A stretch of 10,067 nt of DNA. Source: Pseudomonadota bacterium. GTDB lineage: Bacteria; Pseudomonadota; Alphaproteobacteria; Sphingomonadales; Sphingomonadaceae. The notes beneath the pieces are model-generated. The model was not told the DNA's origin. It did no database searches and was given only the letters and a program-made list of their open reading frames with translations. This document shows, in pieces, positions 1-6,155 of this stretch (position 1 is its first letter; each line of letters begins with the position of its first letter). The DNA lies in contig JAEVYW010000083.1 in assembly GCA_023392555.1 (NCBI GenBank), forward strand, positions 1 to 10,067, given 5' to 3'. The position numbers were made by a program, and so were the translations under genes.

Positions 1-718
1 ACGTCGCCGCGATGATGCTCGCGCCGGTCGGCTGGCTGGCGATTCCGGGATAGCTCATCGCCGCGCCGTGACCCGCGCGCCGTCCGTAGCGATCGTTGGG
101 AAGCCACAGGAACACCGACACAAAGACCAGGAGGCCGATCAGCGAGAAGGCGAACAGTGGTCCTGAAAGCCCGAGCAGCGGAAACACGAACAAAGGCGCG
201 ACTGCCGGGCCGATGATCGTGCCGAGGCCGAACGACGACGACAGGGCCGACAGCGCTGCGACCCGCCCGCTTCGCCGTGTCTTCGCAGCGAGATAGGCCT
301 GTGTCGCGGAAGGCGTCGCCGAGCCGAGGGATCCGTAGATCGCGCGGAAGATGCCGAACAGGACAAAGGTCGCGGTCCCGCCGATTGCGCCAACCAGACC
401 GAAGTGAAGCGCGAGACCGCACAGGAACATCGAGACAACGAAGCCGGTCAGCCCCACCAGCGTCAGCGCCTTGCGGCCGTGATGATCGCTCTTTTCAGCC
501 CAGGTCGGCGCGAGCAGCACCCACAGAACCGCCGACCAGGTGTAGGCGATCGCGACCCAGAAATCGGAGATGCCGATCTCCCGCCCGATCGCCGGCATGA
601 CCGACTGAAGCGCAGTGTTCCCCGCCGCCGCGACCAGCATCGCGAGGTAGAGCAAAAGGAAATGCTGTCGCGAAAGCGCCGTCGTTCCGATGCGCTGTTT
701 TGCTGGGCTGAGGGACAC
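1..718 (-). CDS. MFS transporter, drug-efflux type (N-terminal 239 residues; cut by window edge)
   Basis: This is an inner-membrane major facilitator superfamily carrier, most likely a proton-driven exporter; the substrate cannot be read from the sequence. The reading frame is open from a GTG at 718-716 to the window edge, and an in-frame TAG lies just upstream. I chose the GTG because AGAGGG (729-724) sits five bases before it; the first in-frame ATG would cut into the first membrane helix. The translation shows about six hydrophobic helices (roughly residues 20-40, 53-72, 86-108, 112-133, 153-178 and 182-206). The loop between helices 2 and 3, WAEKSDHHGRK (73-83), matches MFS motif A. Helix 5 carries GLGTIIGPAVAP (164-175), which resembles the antiporter motif C of the DHA drug-efflux families. 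The second half of the protein lies outside the window. It is divergent from the methyltransferase gene. Family assignment is firm; efflux is inferred. Confidence 0.88.
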   Translation of the reverse strand, partial: MSLSPAKQRIGTTALSRQHFLLLYLAMLVAAAGNTALQSVMPAIGREIGISDFWVAIAYTWSAVLWVLLAPTWAEKSDHHGRKALTLVGLTGFVVSMFLCGLALHFGLVGAIGGTATFVLFGIFRAIYGSLGSATPSATQAYLAAKTRRSGRVAALSALSSSFGLGTIIGPAVAPLFVFPLLGLSGPLFAFSLIGLLVFVSVFLWLPNDRYGRRAGHGAAMSYPGIASQPTGASIIAAT

Positions 719-723
719 AGCGA

Positions 724-729
724 CCCTCT
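724..729 (-). promoter_or_regulatory. Ribosome binding site of the MFS gene
   Basis: AGAGGG on the minus strand lies five bases before the GTG at 718. It decides the start codon, because no ATG occurs in frame until well inside the first membrane helix. Confidence 0.6.
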
Positions 730-735
730 AAAAGG

Positions 736-757
736 GTGTTGCAGCCGTTCGCAACAC
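736..757. promoter_or_regulatory. Inverted repeat GTGTTGC-N8-GCAACAC, candidate operator
   Basis: Two perfect 7-base arms (736-742 and 751-757) are separated by eight bases. The repeat lies 17 to 39 bases upstream of the MFS start codon and about 105 bases upstream of the methyltransferase gene. Size and position suit a dimeric repressor such as a TetR-type protein controlling an exporter, but no such regulator gene is in the window. A 7-base repeat of this kind also occurs by chance a few times per 10 kb, so this is only a candidate. Confidence 0.3.
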
Positions 758-853
758 GCCTCGTCCCGTTGAGAAGTCGAATGTGCTTTGCAGCCGGAAC
801 CTTGCCAACGGCCAGCGCATTTGCGAACGGAGCGGGCCGCGAAAGCGCCTCAC

Positions 854-857
854 GGAG
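854..857 (+). promoter_or_regulatory. Ribosome binding site of the PmtA-like gene
   Basis: GGAG sits five bases before the ATG at 863. It supports this start over the in-frame ATG at 788, which would add 25 residues with no recognisable family sequence. Confidence 0.55.
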
Positions 858-862
858 TTTCA

Positions 863-1504
863 ATGCCAAGTTCGTCTGCTCGAGCACTCAAGGGCTCGCA
901 ACGCGTCAATGGGCGCCTCGACCGCCGCGGATCCAACCCGCGTTGGCAATTCCTGCGCGGATTCCTGAAGCATCCGGTAATGGTCGGATCGATCATTCCG
1001 TCGAGCCGAACTTTGATCGAAAAGATGCTTGGGCGTGTCGATTGGGACAACACCAAGCTGTTCGTCGAATACGGCCCTGGCGTCGGCACGTTCACGCGCC
1101 CGATCCTCGAGAAGCTCGCGCCGGACGCGACTTTGATCACGATCGACACCAACGCCGAGTTCACCAGCTACCTCAAGGATTCGATCGACGACGAGCGGCT
1201 GGTTGCAGTGACCGGTTCGGCGGCGGACGTCGAAAAGATCCTCGCTGATCGCGGTTTCGACCATGCCGATTACGTGCTGTCGGGCCTGCCCTTCTCGACG
1301 CTTCCGCCCGGTGTCGGCGATGCGATCGCCAAGGCCACGTCGAAGGTCGTCCGCACCGGCGGCGCGTTCCTGGTCTATCAGTTCAGCCCGAAGGTCCTCG
1401 ACTTCATCAAGCCGCACTTCGAGCGAATCGACCGCGGCTTCGAATGGGTCAACGTGCCCCCCGCCACCCTGTTCTGGGCGTGGCGCGAGAACGGCGAGGC
1501 CTGA
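863..1504 (+). CDS. Class I SAM-dependent methyltransferase, PmtA-like (phospholipid N-methyltransferase family)
   Basis: This predicted 213-residue methyltransferase has the size and layout of bacterial phospholipid N-methyltransferases, which convert phosphatidylethanolamine stepwise to phosphatidylcholine at the membrane. The same fold is shared with rRNA adenine dimethylases. An N-terminal basic stretch with FLKHPVMVGSIIPSS (34-48) precedes the SAM-binding motif I, EYGPGVGTFTRPIL (69-82). The acidic residue after strand 2 is D95 (LITIDTN). The active-site-like loop is VLSGLPFSTLP (138-148), close to the SGLP segment of PmtA proteins. The C-terminus, NVPPATLFWAW (197-207), resembles the PPA-x-x-W ending of that family. 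The ATG at 863 is preceded by GGAG with five-base spacing; the reading frame continues upstream to an ATG at 788, but that extension lacks family-like sequence. It converges on the PLD-type gene, leaving nine bases between stops. The lipid substrate is inferred. Confidence 0.8.
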   Translation: MPSSSARALKGSQRVNGRLDRRGSNPRWQFLRGFLKHPVMVGSIIPSSRTLIEKMLGRVDWDNTKLFVEYGPGVGTFTRPILEKLAPDATLITIDTNAEFTSYLKDSIDDERLVAVTGSAADVEKILADRGFDHADYVLSGLPFSTLPPGVGDAIAKATSKVVRTGGAFLVYQFSPKVLDFIKPHFERIDRGFEWVNVPPATLFWAWRENGEA

Positions 1505-1513
1505 GGCTCTCCC

Positions 1514-2686
1514 CTAGCGCTCGACGAAGTTGAGTCGGCGCGTGACGGTGTAGTCCATCGACGTCACCAGCCAGTAGGACAGGGTCCACTTGATCCGCCG
1601 GAGCAGGTGCGCGCGCTGGCGATGGACCTGCGGCGTGATGTGCTCGCAATCCTTGAGCTCGCGCTCGAAGTAGCCGCGCATCTTTGCCGCGAAGTCGGCG
1701 TCGTCGATCCGAAGCACGACCTCCATGTTGATGTAGAGGCTTCGAAAATCGAGGTTGGCCGAGCCGATGTAAACGACGTCGTCGATCATCGCGAGCTTGG
1801 TATGAAGCTTGGCCGGCATATATTCGTACATTTCGACGCCGCGACGCAGGAGCCGTGAATAAGTGTGGCGAGCAGCGGCGATGGTCGCATTATTGTCGGA
1901 CTTGGACGCGGTGATCACCCGCGCATGGCCGCGGACGGCGATCCGGCCGAGCCGCCGAAGAAACGACCAGGGCGGCGAGAAATAGGCCGCGATCAGGTCG
2001 AAGCGCTTTGCAGTCTTGAGTGCCCGCGACAAGGCCACGGGCAGACGATCCTTGCGGCTGAGTGGGCCGCTGAACTTCCACTGCAGCACACCCCGTTGGT
2101 CGCTGTGCCGTGCGACGATCCGCCTCAACCGGCGAAGCTTGCCATTCGGCGTGCGGGTCCAGTGGAAAAGCGAGTCGAAATAGCGCGCGGCGGGCTCGAC
2201 GAACGGCCCCTCGATCAGCAGCCACAGGTCGCGCCAATGCTTGTCGCCGGTGTCGGTCAGGTAGGTCTCGTCGATATTGGCGCCGCCGATGATTGCGCGC
2301 TGTTCGTCTGCGACCGCCAGCTTCTGGTGGTTGCGGATCAGGTAGCGTCGTCCGTACGACGGCAGGAAGCGGCAGAACTTGCCTCCAGCCTGTTCCAGCG
2401 GCTCGAAGAAGTCGGGCTCAGCGGCTGAGCAACCGAAGCCGTCGAGCAGCAGCCAGACCTTCACGCCGCGGTTTGCGGCGTCGACGAGAGCGTCGCGTAC
2501 CTGGCGGCCGCAATCGTCGCTGTCGAATATGTAGAAGACGAGGCGAAGGGTGTCCTTGGCGCTGCCGATCAGCTCGAGGATCGCTTCGAGCCGCTCCTTC
2601 CCGGTCTCGATCAGGGTGAAATGATTGCCGGCGATGGTGGCCGTGATCTTGCCGTCTGTCGGCGGGCTGTCGGGCAAAGCGGCCAT
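1514..2686 (-). CDS. Phospholipase D-superfamily protein, cardiolipin synthase-like (two HKD motifs)
   Basis: This is a 390-residue member of the phospholipase D superfamily, with the length and arrangement of ClsB-type cardiolipin synthases. Those enzymes join phospholipid head groups by phosphatidyl transfer at the membrane. Both catalytic motifs are intact: HQKLAVAD (H120, K122, D127) followed by IIGGAN, and HTKLAMID (H295, K297, D302) followed by IGSANLDFRS. No N-terminal membrane helices are seen, unlike ClsA. The basic C-terminal tail (RRIKWTLSYWLVTSMDY) could lie at the membrane. The ATG at 2686-2684 begins MAALPDSPPTDGKI and has only a weak AGCAGG before it. The frame extends to a TTG at 2752, but that would place the start inside the rpoZ promoter region. 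A PLD-family transferase or nuclease of another specificity cannot be excluded. The convergent PmtA-like gene suggests a shared membrane-lipid theme. Confidence 0.85.
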   Translation of the reverse strand: MAALPDSPPTDGKITATIAGNHFTLIETGKERLEAILELIGSAKDTLRLVFYIFDSDDCGRQVRDALVDAANRGVKVWLLLDGFGCSAAEPDFFEPLEQAGGKFCRFLPSYGRRYLIRNHQKLAVADEQRAIIGGANIDETYLTDTGDKHWRDLWLLIEGPFVEPAARYFDSLFHWTRTPNGKLRRLRRIVARHSDQRGVLQWKFSGPLSRKDRLPVALSRALKTAKRFDLIAAYFSPPWSFLRRLGRIAVRGHARVITASKSDNNATIAAARHTYSRLLRRGVEMYEYMPAKLHTKLAMIDDVVYIGSANLDFRSLYINMEVVLRIDDADFAAKMRGYFERELKDCEHITPQVHRQRAHLLRRIKWTLSYWLVTSMDYTVTRRLNFVER

Positions 2687-2698
2687 GGGCCTGCTCTG

Positions 2699-2715
2699 CC
2701 CCCTTCGAACGGGGG
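2699..2715. repeat. GC-rich hairpin upstream of the PLD-type gene
   Basis: CCCCC (2699-2703) and GGGGG (2711-2715) flank TTCGAAC and can pair as a five G-C stem. It lies 13 to 29 bases before the PLD-type start codon and could influence translation there. There is no run of T, so it is not a standard terminator. Confidence 0.3.
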
Positions 2716-2733
2716 TTAGCAAGCGCGCTTTCC

Positions 2734-2762
2734 TTGACTTTTCACCCTCCAAACCCCTAATC
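2734..2762 (+). promoter_or_regulatory. Predicted promoter of rpoZ (TTGACT-N17-CTAATC)
   Basis: TTGACT at 2734-2739 matches the strong -35 element of housekeeping sigma factors. CTAATC at 2757-2762 follows after exactly 17 bases as a plausible alphaproteobacterial -10. Transcription would begin near 2769, leaving a leader of about 35 bases before rpoZ. A GATTC site (2780-2784), of the GANTC type methylated by CcrM in alphaproteobacteria, lies just downstream. Confidence 0.5.
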
Positions 2763-2803
2763 GCCCCTACTTCCTTTCAGATTCTAGAGATTTCGGAGCG
2801 CAG

Positions 2804-3145
2804 ATGGCCCGCGTCACGGTCGAAGATTGCGTCGATAAGGTTTCCAACCGGTTCGAGCTTATCCTTTTCGCAGCGCAGCGTGCGCGGCAGATTTCGTCGG
2901 GTGCGGACCTGACCATCGATCGCGACCGCGACAAGAACCCCGTCGTCGCACTGCGCGAGATCGCCGAGCAGACCGTCAAGCCGCGCGAGCTCGAGGAAGC
3001 GATCGTCACCAACCTGCAGAAGGTCCGGATCGACGAAGAGGACGAGACGGAAGAGCTGGCATCGCTGAGCGACGCCGCCGAAGCGCTCCGCCTCACCGCC
3101 GCGGCCCCGCCGCGTCCCACGCCAAGCGGTGGCGACTACGAATAA
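2804..3145 (+). CDS. rpoZ: DNA-directed RNA polymerase omega subunit
   Basis: Omega is the small RNA polymerase subunit that binds the beta-prime subunit, helps assembly and forms part of ppGpp site 1. The 113-residue product starts [20 protein letters not shown], the diagnostic omega N-terminus, and continues with the conserved AAQRARQI (23-30) and [10 protein letters not shown] (47-56). The residues known to form the omega part of the ppGpp site in E. coli (A2, R3, V4 and an arginine near 52) are present here as A2, R3, V4 and R51. The C-terminal half is acidic (DEEDETEEL) and then Ala/Pro rich; this tail makes it longer than the 91-residue E. coli protein. The ATG has GGAG five bases upstream. 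The gene has its own predicted promoter and terminator, so it is probably a single-gene unit. It precedes RSH as in many proteobacteria, with two genes in between. Confidence 0.97.
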   Translation: MARVTVEDCVDKVSNRFELILFAAQRARQISSGADLTIDRDRDKNPVVALREIAEQTVKPRELEEAIVTNLQKVRIDEEDETEELASLSDAAEALRLTAAAPPRPTPSGGDYE

Positions 3146-3155
3146 CTGACTTGCG

Positions 3156-3184
3156 AAGGGCCGGTTCTCCGGCCCTTTTCTTTT
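3156..3184 (+). terminator. Rho-independent terminator of rpoZ
   Basis: A nine-base perfect stem, AAGGGCCGG (3156-3164) with CCGGCCCTT (3169-3177), closes a TTCT loop and runs into TTTTCTTTT. It begins ten bases after the rpoZ stop codon. It is the only textbook intrinsic terminator I found in the window. Confidence 0.9.
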
Positions 3185-3190
3185 GGGGGC

Positions 3191-3424
3191 GTGAGCGGCG
3201 AAGTGAAGATCGACCCTCGCCAAAGAGCGAAGGACTCGCTGGCGATCCTGATCATCTGGACGTCCTTCGTAGGCCTAATCGCCTGGGCCGGGACTGCCTA
3301 CGTCGGCGCCATCAGGAACGTGCCCCTTGGGATCGAGACGTTCGCACTATTGTTCTCGCCATCGGTACCGTTCGCGATGTGGTTATGGGATCGAAAGCGC
3401 GCGAAAGAGAGCAGGCGCGATTAG
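3191..3424 (+). CDS. Small hypothetical membrane protein, two predicted helices
   Basis: I do not recognise this 77-residue product. It has a charged, basic N-terminus (VKIDPRQRAKDS). A hydrophobic segment follows at roughly residues 17-40 (LAILIIWTSFVGLIAWAG region), then a short linker and a second hydrophobic segment at about 49-67. It ends in a strongly basic tail (DRKRAKESRRD). Basic residues at both ends predict a hairpin in the inner membrane with both termini in the cytoplasm. The start is uncertain: GTG at 3191 directly follows GGGGGC, too close for a normal ribosome binding site, and a second in-frame GTG at 3203 is equally possible. It lies seven bases beyond the rpoZ terminator, so expression may come from read-through or from an unseen promoter. 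Its stop is six bases from the convergent HxlR gene. Membrane topology is visible; function is unknown. Confidence 0.6.
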   Translation: MSGEVKIDPRQRAKDSLAILIIWTSFVGLIAWAGTAYVGAIRNVPLGIETFALLFSPSVPFAMWLWDRKRAKESRRD

Positions 3425-3430
3425 CTGAGT

Positions 3431-3931
3431 TTAAGCCGCCCTGCCCGAGCGAGCAGCCTCCAACTTGGAGCGTGACGTCCAGATGAGATCGTCGGGGCTG
3501 CGGAGGAGTCGTCCGTCTTCCGATTGAACGCAGATTTTGCGGACCGGCCGGCCGCTGCGCTTGTCGACGAGCACAACGTCGGTCGGGGCCCCGCCCCAGG
3601 TCTCCCCCCACTGCCGAAGGGCCAGCACCACCGGCATCAGCGCCTCACCCTTCTCGGTGAGCGCATAGATCACCTTGCGGCGGTCGGTCGGGTCAGGCGT
3701 TCGCTTGAGGATTCCGCCTGCGACCAGCTTTGCCAGCCGGTCGGAGAGGATGTTGCGGGCGATGCCGAGTCCCGCCTGGAATTCCTCGAAATGCTTGAGC
3801 TCGTTGAAGGCGCCGCGAAGGATGAGGAAGGCCCATTTCTCGCCGATCAACTCCACCGCGGCCGGAAGCGGACAACGCAACGCGGCTTCGCGGTACTCGT
3901 TGATCGCGGCCTTGGCTTGCCCCTGAGCCAA
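3431..3931 (-). CDS. HxlR-family winged-helix transcriptional regulator
   Basis: HxlR proteins are dimeric winged-helix DNA-binding regulators, often tied to stress by reactive compounds. The 166-residue product has the family signature: CPLPAAVELIGEKWAFLILR (20-39), then FEEFQAGLGIARNILSDRL (48-66, including the recognition helix), then a wing with DRRKVIYALTEKGEAL (83-98) and LALRQWGETW (103-112). The cysteine at 20 is in the position that senses electrophiles in some family members; whether it does so here is inference. A tail of about 50 residues after the domain is longer than in the smallest members. I chose TTG at 3931-3929 because a perfect AGGAGG lies nine bases upstream; the frame continues upstream to a GTG at 4015, which lacks such a site. 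It is divergent from RSH, so it may control itself, RSH or a distant gene. Confidence 0.9.
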   Translation of the reverse strand: MAQGQAKAAINEYREAALRCPLPAAVELIGEKWAFLILRGAFNELKHFEEFQAGLGIARNILSDRLAKLVAGGILKRTPDPTDRRKVIYALTEKGEALMPVVLALRQWGETWGGAPTDVVLVDKRSGRPVRKICVQSEDGRLLRSPDDLIWTSRSKLEAARSGRAA

Positions 3932-3951
3932 TCGAAGCGCCCTCCTATTAT
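3923..3951 (+). promoter_or_regulatory. Candidate promoter for RSH (CTGAGC-N17-TATTAT)
   Basis: TATTAT at 3946-3951 is one base from the ideal -10 box and follows CTGAGC (3923-3928), a weak -35, after 17 bases. It would give a leader of about 100 bases before RSH. It overlaps the HxlR start and its ribosome binding site on the other strand, so the two genes would be expressed from overlapping DNA. Confidence 0.3.
3941..3946 (-). promoter_or_regulatory. Consensus ribosome binding site of the HxlR gene
   Basis: The minus strand reads AGGAGG here, nine bases before TTG at 3931. This is the strongest Shine-Dalgarno sequence in the window and is the reason for preferring the TTG start over the GTG 28 codons upstream. 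Confidence 0.65.
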
Positions 3952-3995
3952 CAAGCAAACAAAGCACAATCTGGTGAAACTTCAAGGGAGGGTCC

Positions 3996-4028
3996 GCGCG
4001 AAATGCTCGCAACACCGCCTATTCGCGC
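3996..4028. repeat. Inverted repeat GCGCGAA-N19-TTCGCGC between HxlR and RSH genes
   Basis: Perfect 7-base arms at 3996-4002 and 4022-4028 are separated by 19 bases. The repeat sits in the divergent region between the regulator and RSH. It could be an operator for the HxlR dimer or a leader hairpin in the RSH transcript, but such repeats are common by chance in GC-rich DNA. Confidence 0.22.
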
Positions 4029-4064
4029 TTGCACAATAAGGGGCGCGTCGCCCATCTTAAGAGC

Positions 4065-6155
4065 GTGCTGAGGCAATACGAGCTGATCGAGAAGGTCCGC
4101 TCCTATGATCCGGATGCGGACGAGGGGCTGATCAACCGCGCCTACGTCTTCTCGATGAAGGCCCACGGCACGCAGACTCGCGCCTCGGGCGATCCTTATT
4201 TCAGCCATCCGATCGAAGTCGCCGGCATCCTTACCGACCTCAAGCTCGACGACGAGACGATCGTCACTGCGATCCTGCACGACACGATCGAGGATACGGT
4301 GGCGACTCCGGACCAGATCGAGAAATTGTTCGGGCCGAACATCGCGCGGCTGGTCGACGGCGTCACCAAGCTCAGCAAGATCGAGGCGCAGTCTGAAAAC
4401 GAGCGTGCAGCCGAGAACCTGCGCAAGTTCCTCCTCGCCCTCAGCGACGATATCCGCGTCCTGCTGGTGAAGCTCGCCGACCGCCTGCACAACATGCGGA
4501 CGCTTCATCACATTCCGAACGAGGACAAGCGCCGGCGGATCGCGCGCGAGACGATGGATATCTACGCGCCGCTCGCCGAGCGGATCGGCATGTACGAGAT
4601 GATGAACGAGATGCAGACGCTGGCTTTCCAGGTGCTGGAGCCGGACGCCTACGCGTCGATCACCCGCCGTCTCGACCAGCTAACTCGCGAAGGGGGAGAC
4701 CTCGTCAGCCGCATCGGCCTCGGCCTTCAGCTCTATCTCGAGGACAACGGCCTCGCCGCCCAGGTCACCGGGCGCCAGAAGCACCCATTCTCGATCTGGA
4801 AGAAGATGGCCGAGCGGCACATCAGCTTCGAGCAATTGTCCGACGTCATGGCCTTCCGCGTCATCGTCGACAGCCAGTCGGACTGCTACGAGGCGCTCGG
4901 CCTGATCCACCAGCGCTGGCCGATGGTCCCGGGGCGCTTCAAGGACTACATCTCCACGCCGAAGCGCAACGGATACCGCTCGCTGCACACGTCGGTCATC
5001 CACGACGCGAAGATGCGGATCGAGATCCAGATCCGCACGCGCGAGATGCACGAGCAGAACGAGCGCGGGCTTGCAGCGCACTGGGCCTACAAGGAAAACA
5101 AGCCGGCCGCGGACCTGAAGGTGCCGTGGATCGACGACCTCGTCGAAATTCTCGACCATGCCGCCAGTCCCGAAGAGCTCCTCGAGCACACGCGGATGGC
5201 GATGTATCAGGACCGTATCTTCGCCTTCACGCCCAAGGGCGAGCTGATCCAGCTGCCCAAGGGCGCGACTCCGGTCGATTTCGCTTATGCGGTGCACACC
5301 GACCTCGGCGACCGCACGGTCGGCGCCAAGGTCAACGGACGCGTCGTGCCGTTGCGCACGATCCTGGAGAATGGCGACCAGGTCGAAATCCTGGCCTCCG
5401 AGGCGCAGCACCCCCAACCGTCGTGGCTGCGCTTCGTCGTCACGGGCAAGGCGCGTGCGGGCGTCCGCCGCTTCGTCCGCCACAAGGAACGCGACGAGAC
5501 GATCGAGCTCGGCCGCAAGATCTACGACGAAATCGTCGAGCGGCTTCCTGCCCTGCTCGACAAGGATGCGGCGAAGCAGGCGCTGAAGCGGCTGAAGATC
5601 GAAAGCGTCGACGAGCTGATGATCGCCATCGCCCGCAAGCGGATCAGCGACGAGCAGGTGATGGAAGCGCTGATGCCCGGATCGGCAGGCGGCGACGTCG
5701 CTCCGCGCCCGCTGCCGCAGCGCACGGCGATCTCGATCAAGGGTCTGACCGCAGGCGTCGCTTATCATCTCGCGCAATGCTGCCACCCGATCCCGGGCGA
5801 CCGCATCGTCGGATTACGGCGCGAGGACGAGGAGATCGAAGTTCACGTGATCGGCTGCGACACGCTTGCGAGCGGGATCGACGCCGACTGGCTCGACCTC
5901 GCCTGGGGCGAAGGTTCGGACGGCGGCGCGGCGCGGCTGTGCATCATCCTTCGCGACGTGCCTGGGGCGCTTGGCGTGATGGCCGGCGTGCTCGGCGCCA
6001 AGCACGCGAACATCGTCAATCTGCAGCTGGTCCACCGCGACGGCAGCTTCCAGACGTTCCACGTGGACCTGGAAGTTCATGACCTCGCCCACTTGCACAC
6101 GATCATCGCCGCGCTTCGCGACGCCGATCAGGTCAGCAGCGTCGAACGGATTTAA
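4065..6155 (+). CDS. rsh: Bifunctional (p)ppGpp synthetase/hydrolase, RelA/SpoT family (RSH)
   Basis: This cytoplasmic enzyme makes (p)ppGpp from GTP or GDP and ATP and also hydrolyses it, setting the stringent response. With the GTG start at 4065 it has 696 residues, the usual length. The hydrolase domain is intact: FSH (H48), HDTIEDT (H72, D73, E76, D77) and LADRLHNMRTL (137-147). The synthetase domain has RFKDYISTPKRNGYRSLHT (291-309) and EIQIRTREMHE (320-330); the R-x-K-D form is typical of bifunctional enzymes. A TGS domain follows at about 385-445, then a conserved cysteine motif CCHPIPGD (from 572) with H594 and C598, and a C-terminal ACT domain (624-694). I prefer GTG at 4065, giving (M)LRQYEL as I recall for sphingomonad homologues, though its ribosome site is weak (AAGAG, one base away). 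TTG at 4029 would add 12 residues and also lacks a good site. Its stop overlaps that of maeB. Confidence 0.96.
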   Translation: MLRQYELIEKVRSYDPDADEGLINRAYVFSMKAHGTQTRASGDPYFSHPIEVAGILTDLKLDDETIVTAILHDTIEDTVATPDQIEKLFGPNIARLVDGVTKLSKIEAQSENERAAENLRKFLLALSDDIRVLLVKLADRLHNMRTLHHIPNEDKRRRIARETMDIYAPLAERIGMYEMMNEMQTLAFQVLEPDAYASITRRLDQLTREGGDLVSRIGLGLQLYLEDNGLAAQVTGRQKHPFSIWKKMAERHISFEQLSDVMAFRVIVDSQSDCYEALGLIHQRWPMVPGRFKDYISTPKRNGYRSLHTSVIHDAKMRIEIQIRTREMHEQNERGLAAHWAYKENKPAADLKVPWIDDLVEILDHAASPEELLEHTRMAMYQDRIFAFTPKGELIQLPKGATPVDFAYAVHTDLGDRTVGAKVNGRVVPLRTILENGDQVEILASEAQHPQPSWLRFVVTGKARAGVRRFVRHKERDETIELGRKIYDEIVERLPALLDKDAAKQALKRLKIESVDELMIAIARKRISDEQVMEALMPGSAGGDVAPRPLPQRTAISIKGLTAGVAYHLAQCCHPIPGDRIVGLRREDEEIEVHVIGCDTLASGIDADWLDLAWGEGSDGGAARLCIILRDVPGALGVMAGVLGAKHANIVNLQLVHRDGSFQTFHVDLEVHDLAHLHTIIAALRDADQVSSVERI
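6152..6155. other. Overlapping stop codons of RSH and maeB in TTAA
   Basis: The palindrome TTAA supplies TAA for RSH on the plus strand (6153-6155) and TAA for maeB on the minus strand (6154-6152). The two genes converge with no intergenic space and no obvious terminator hairpin with a T run on either side. Confidence 0.95.

Noticed and set aside
736..1248. Open frame of 170 codons on the plus strand overlapping the methyltransferase start
   Set aside because: The alternative frame carries the SAM-binding motif and a ribosome site, while this one is Arg/Pro-rich without motifs.
4007..4015. TCGCAACAC, also found at 749-757 within the candidate MFS operator
   Set aside because: A shared 9-base word is expected by chance in 10 kb, and the copy at 4007 lacks the paired inverted arm.
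4680..5786. Long open frame of 368 codons on the minus strand
   Set aside because: It lies entirely antisense to RSH, whose domains are intact. The translation is Asp/Arg/Leu-rich and low in recognisable motifs, as expected for the mirror frame of high-GC coding DNA.
5126..6082. Open frame of 318 codons on the plus strand in another frame of RSH
   Set aside because: The translation is extremely Arg/Pro/Gly-rich and overlaps the RSH TGS and ACT domains; it is a frame shadow.
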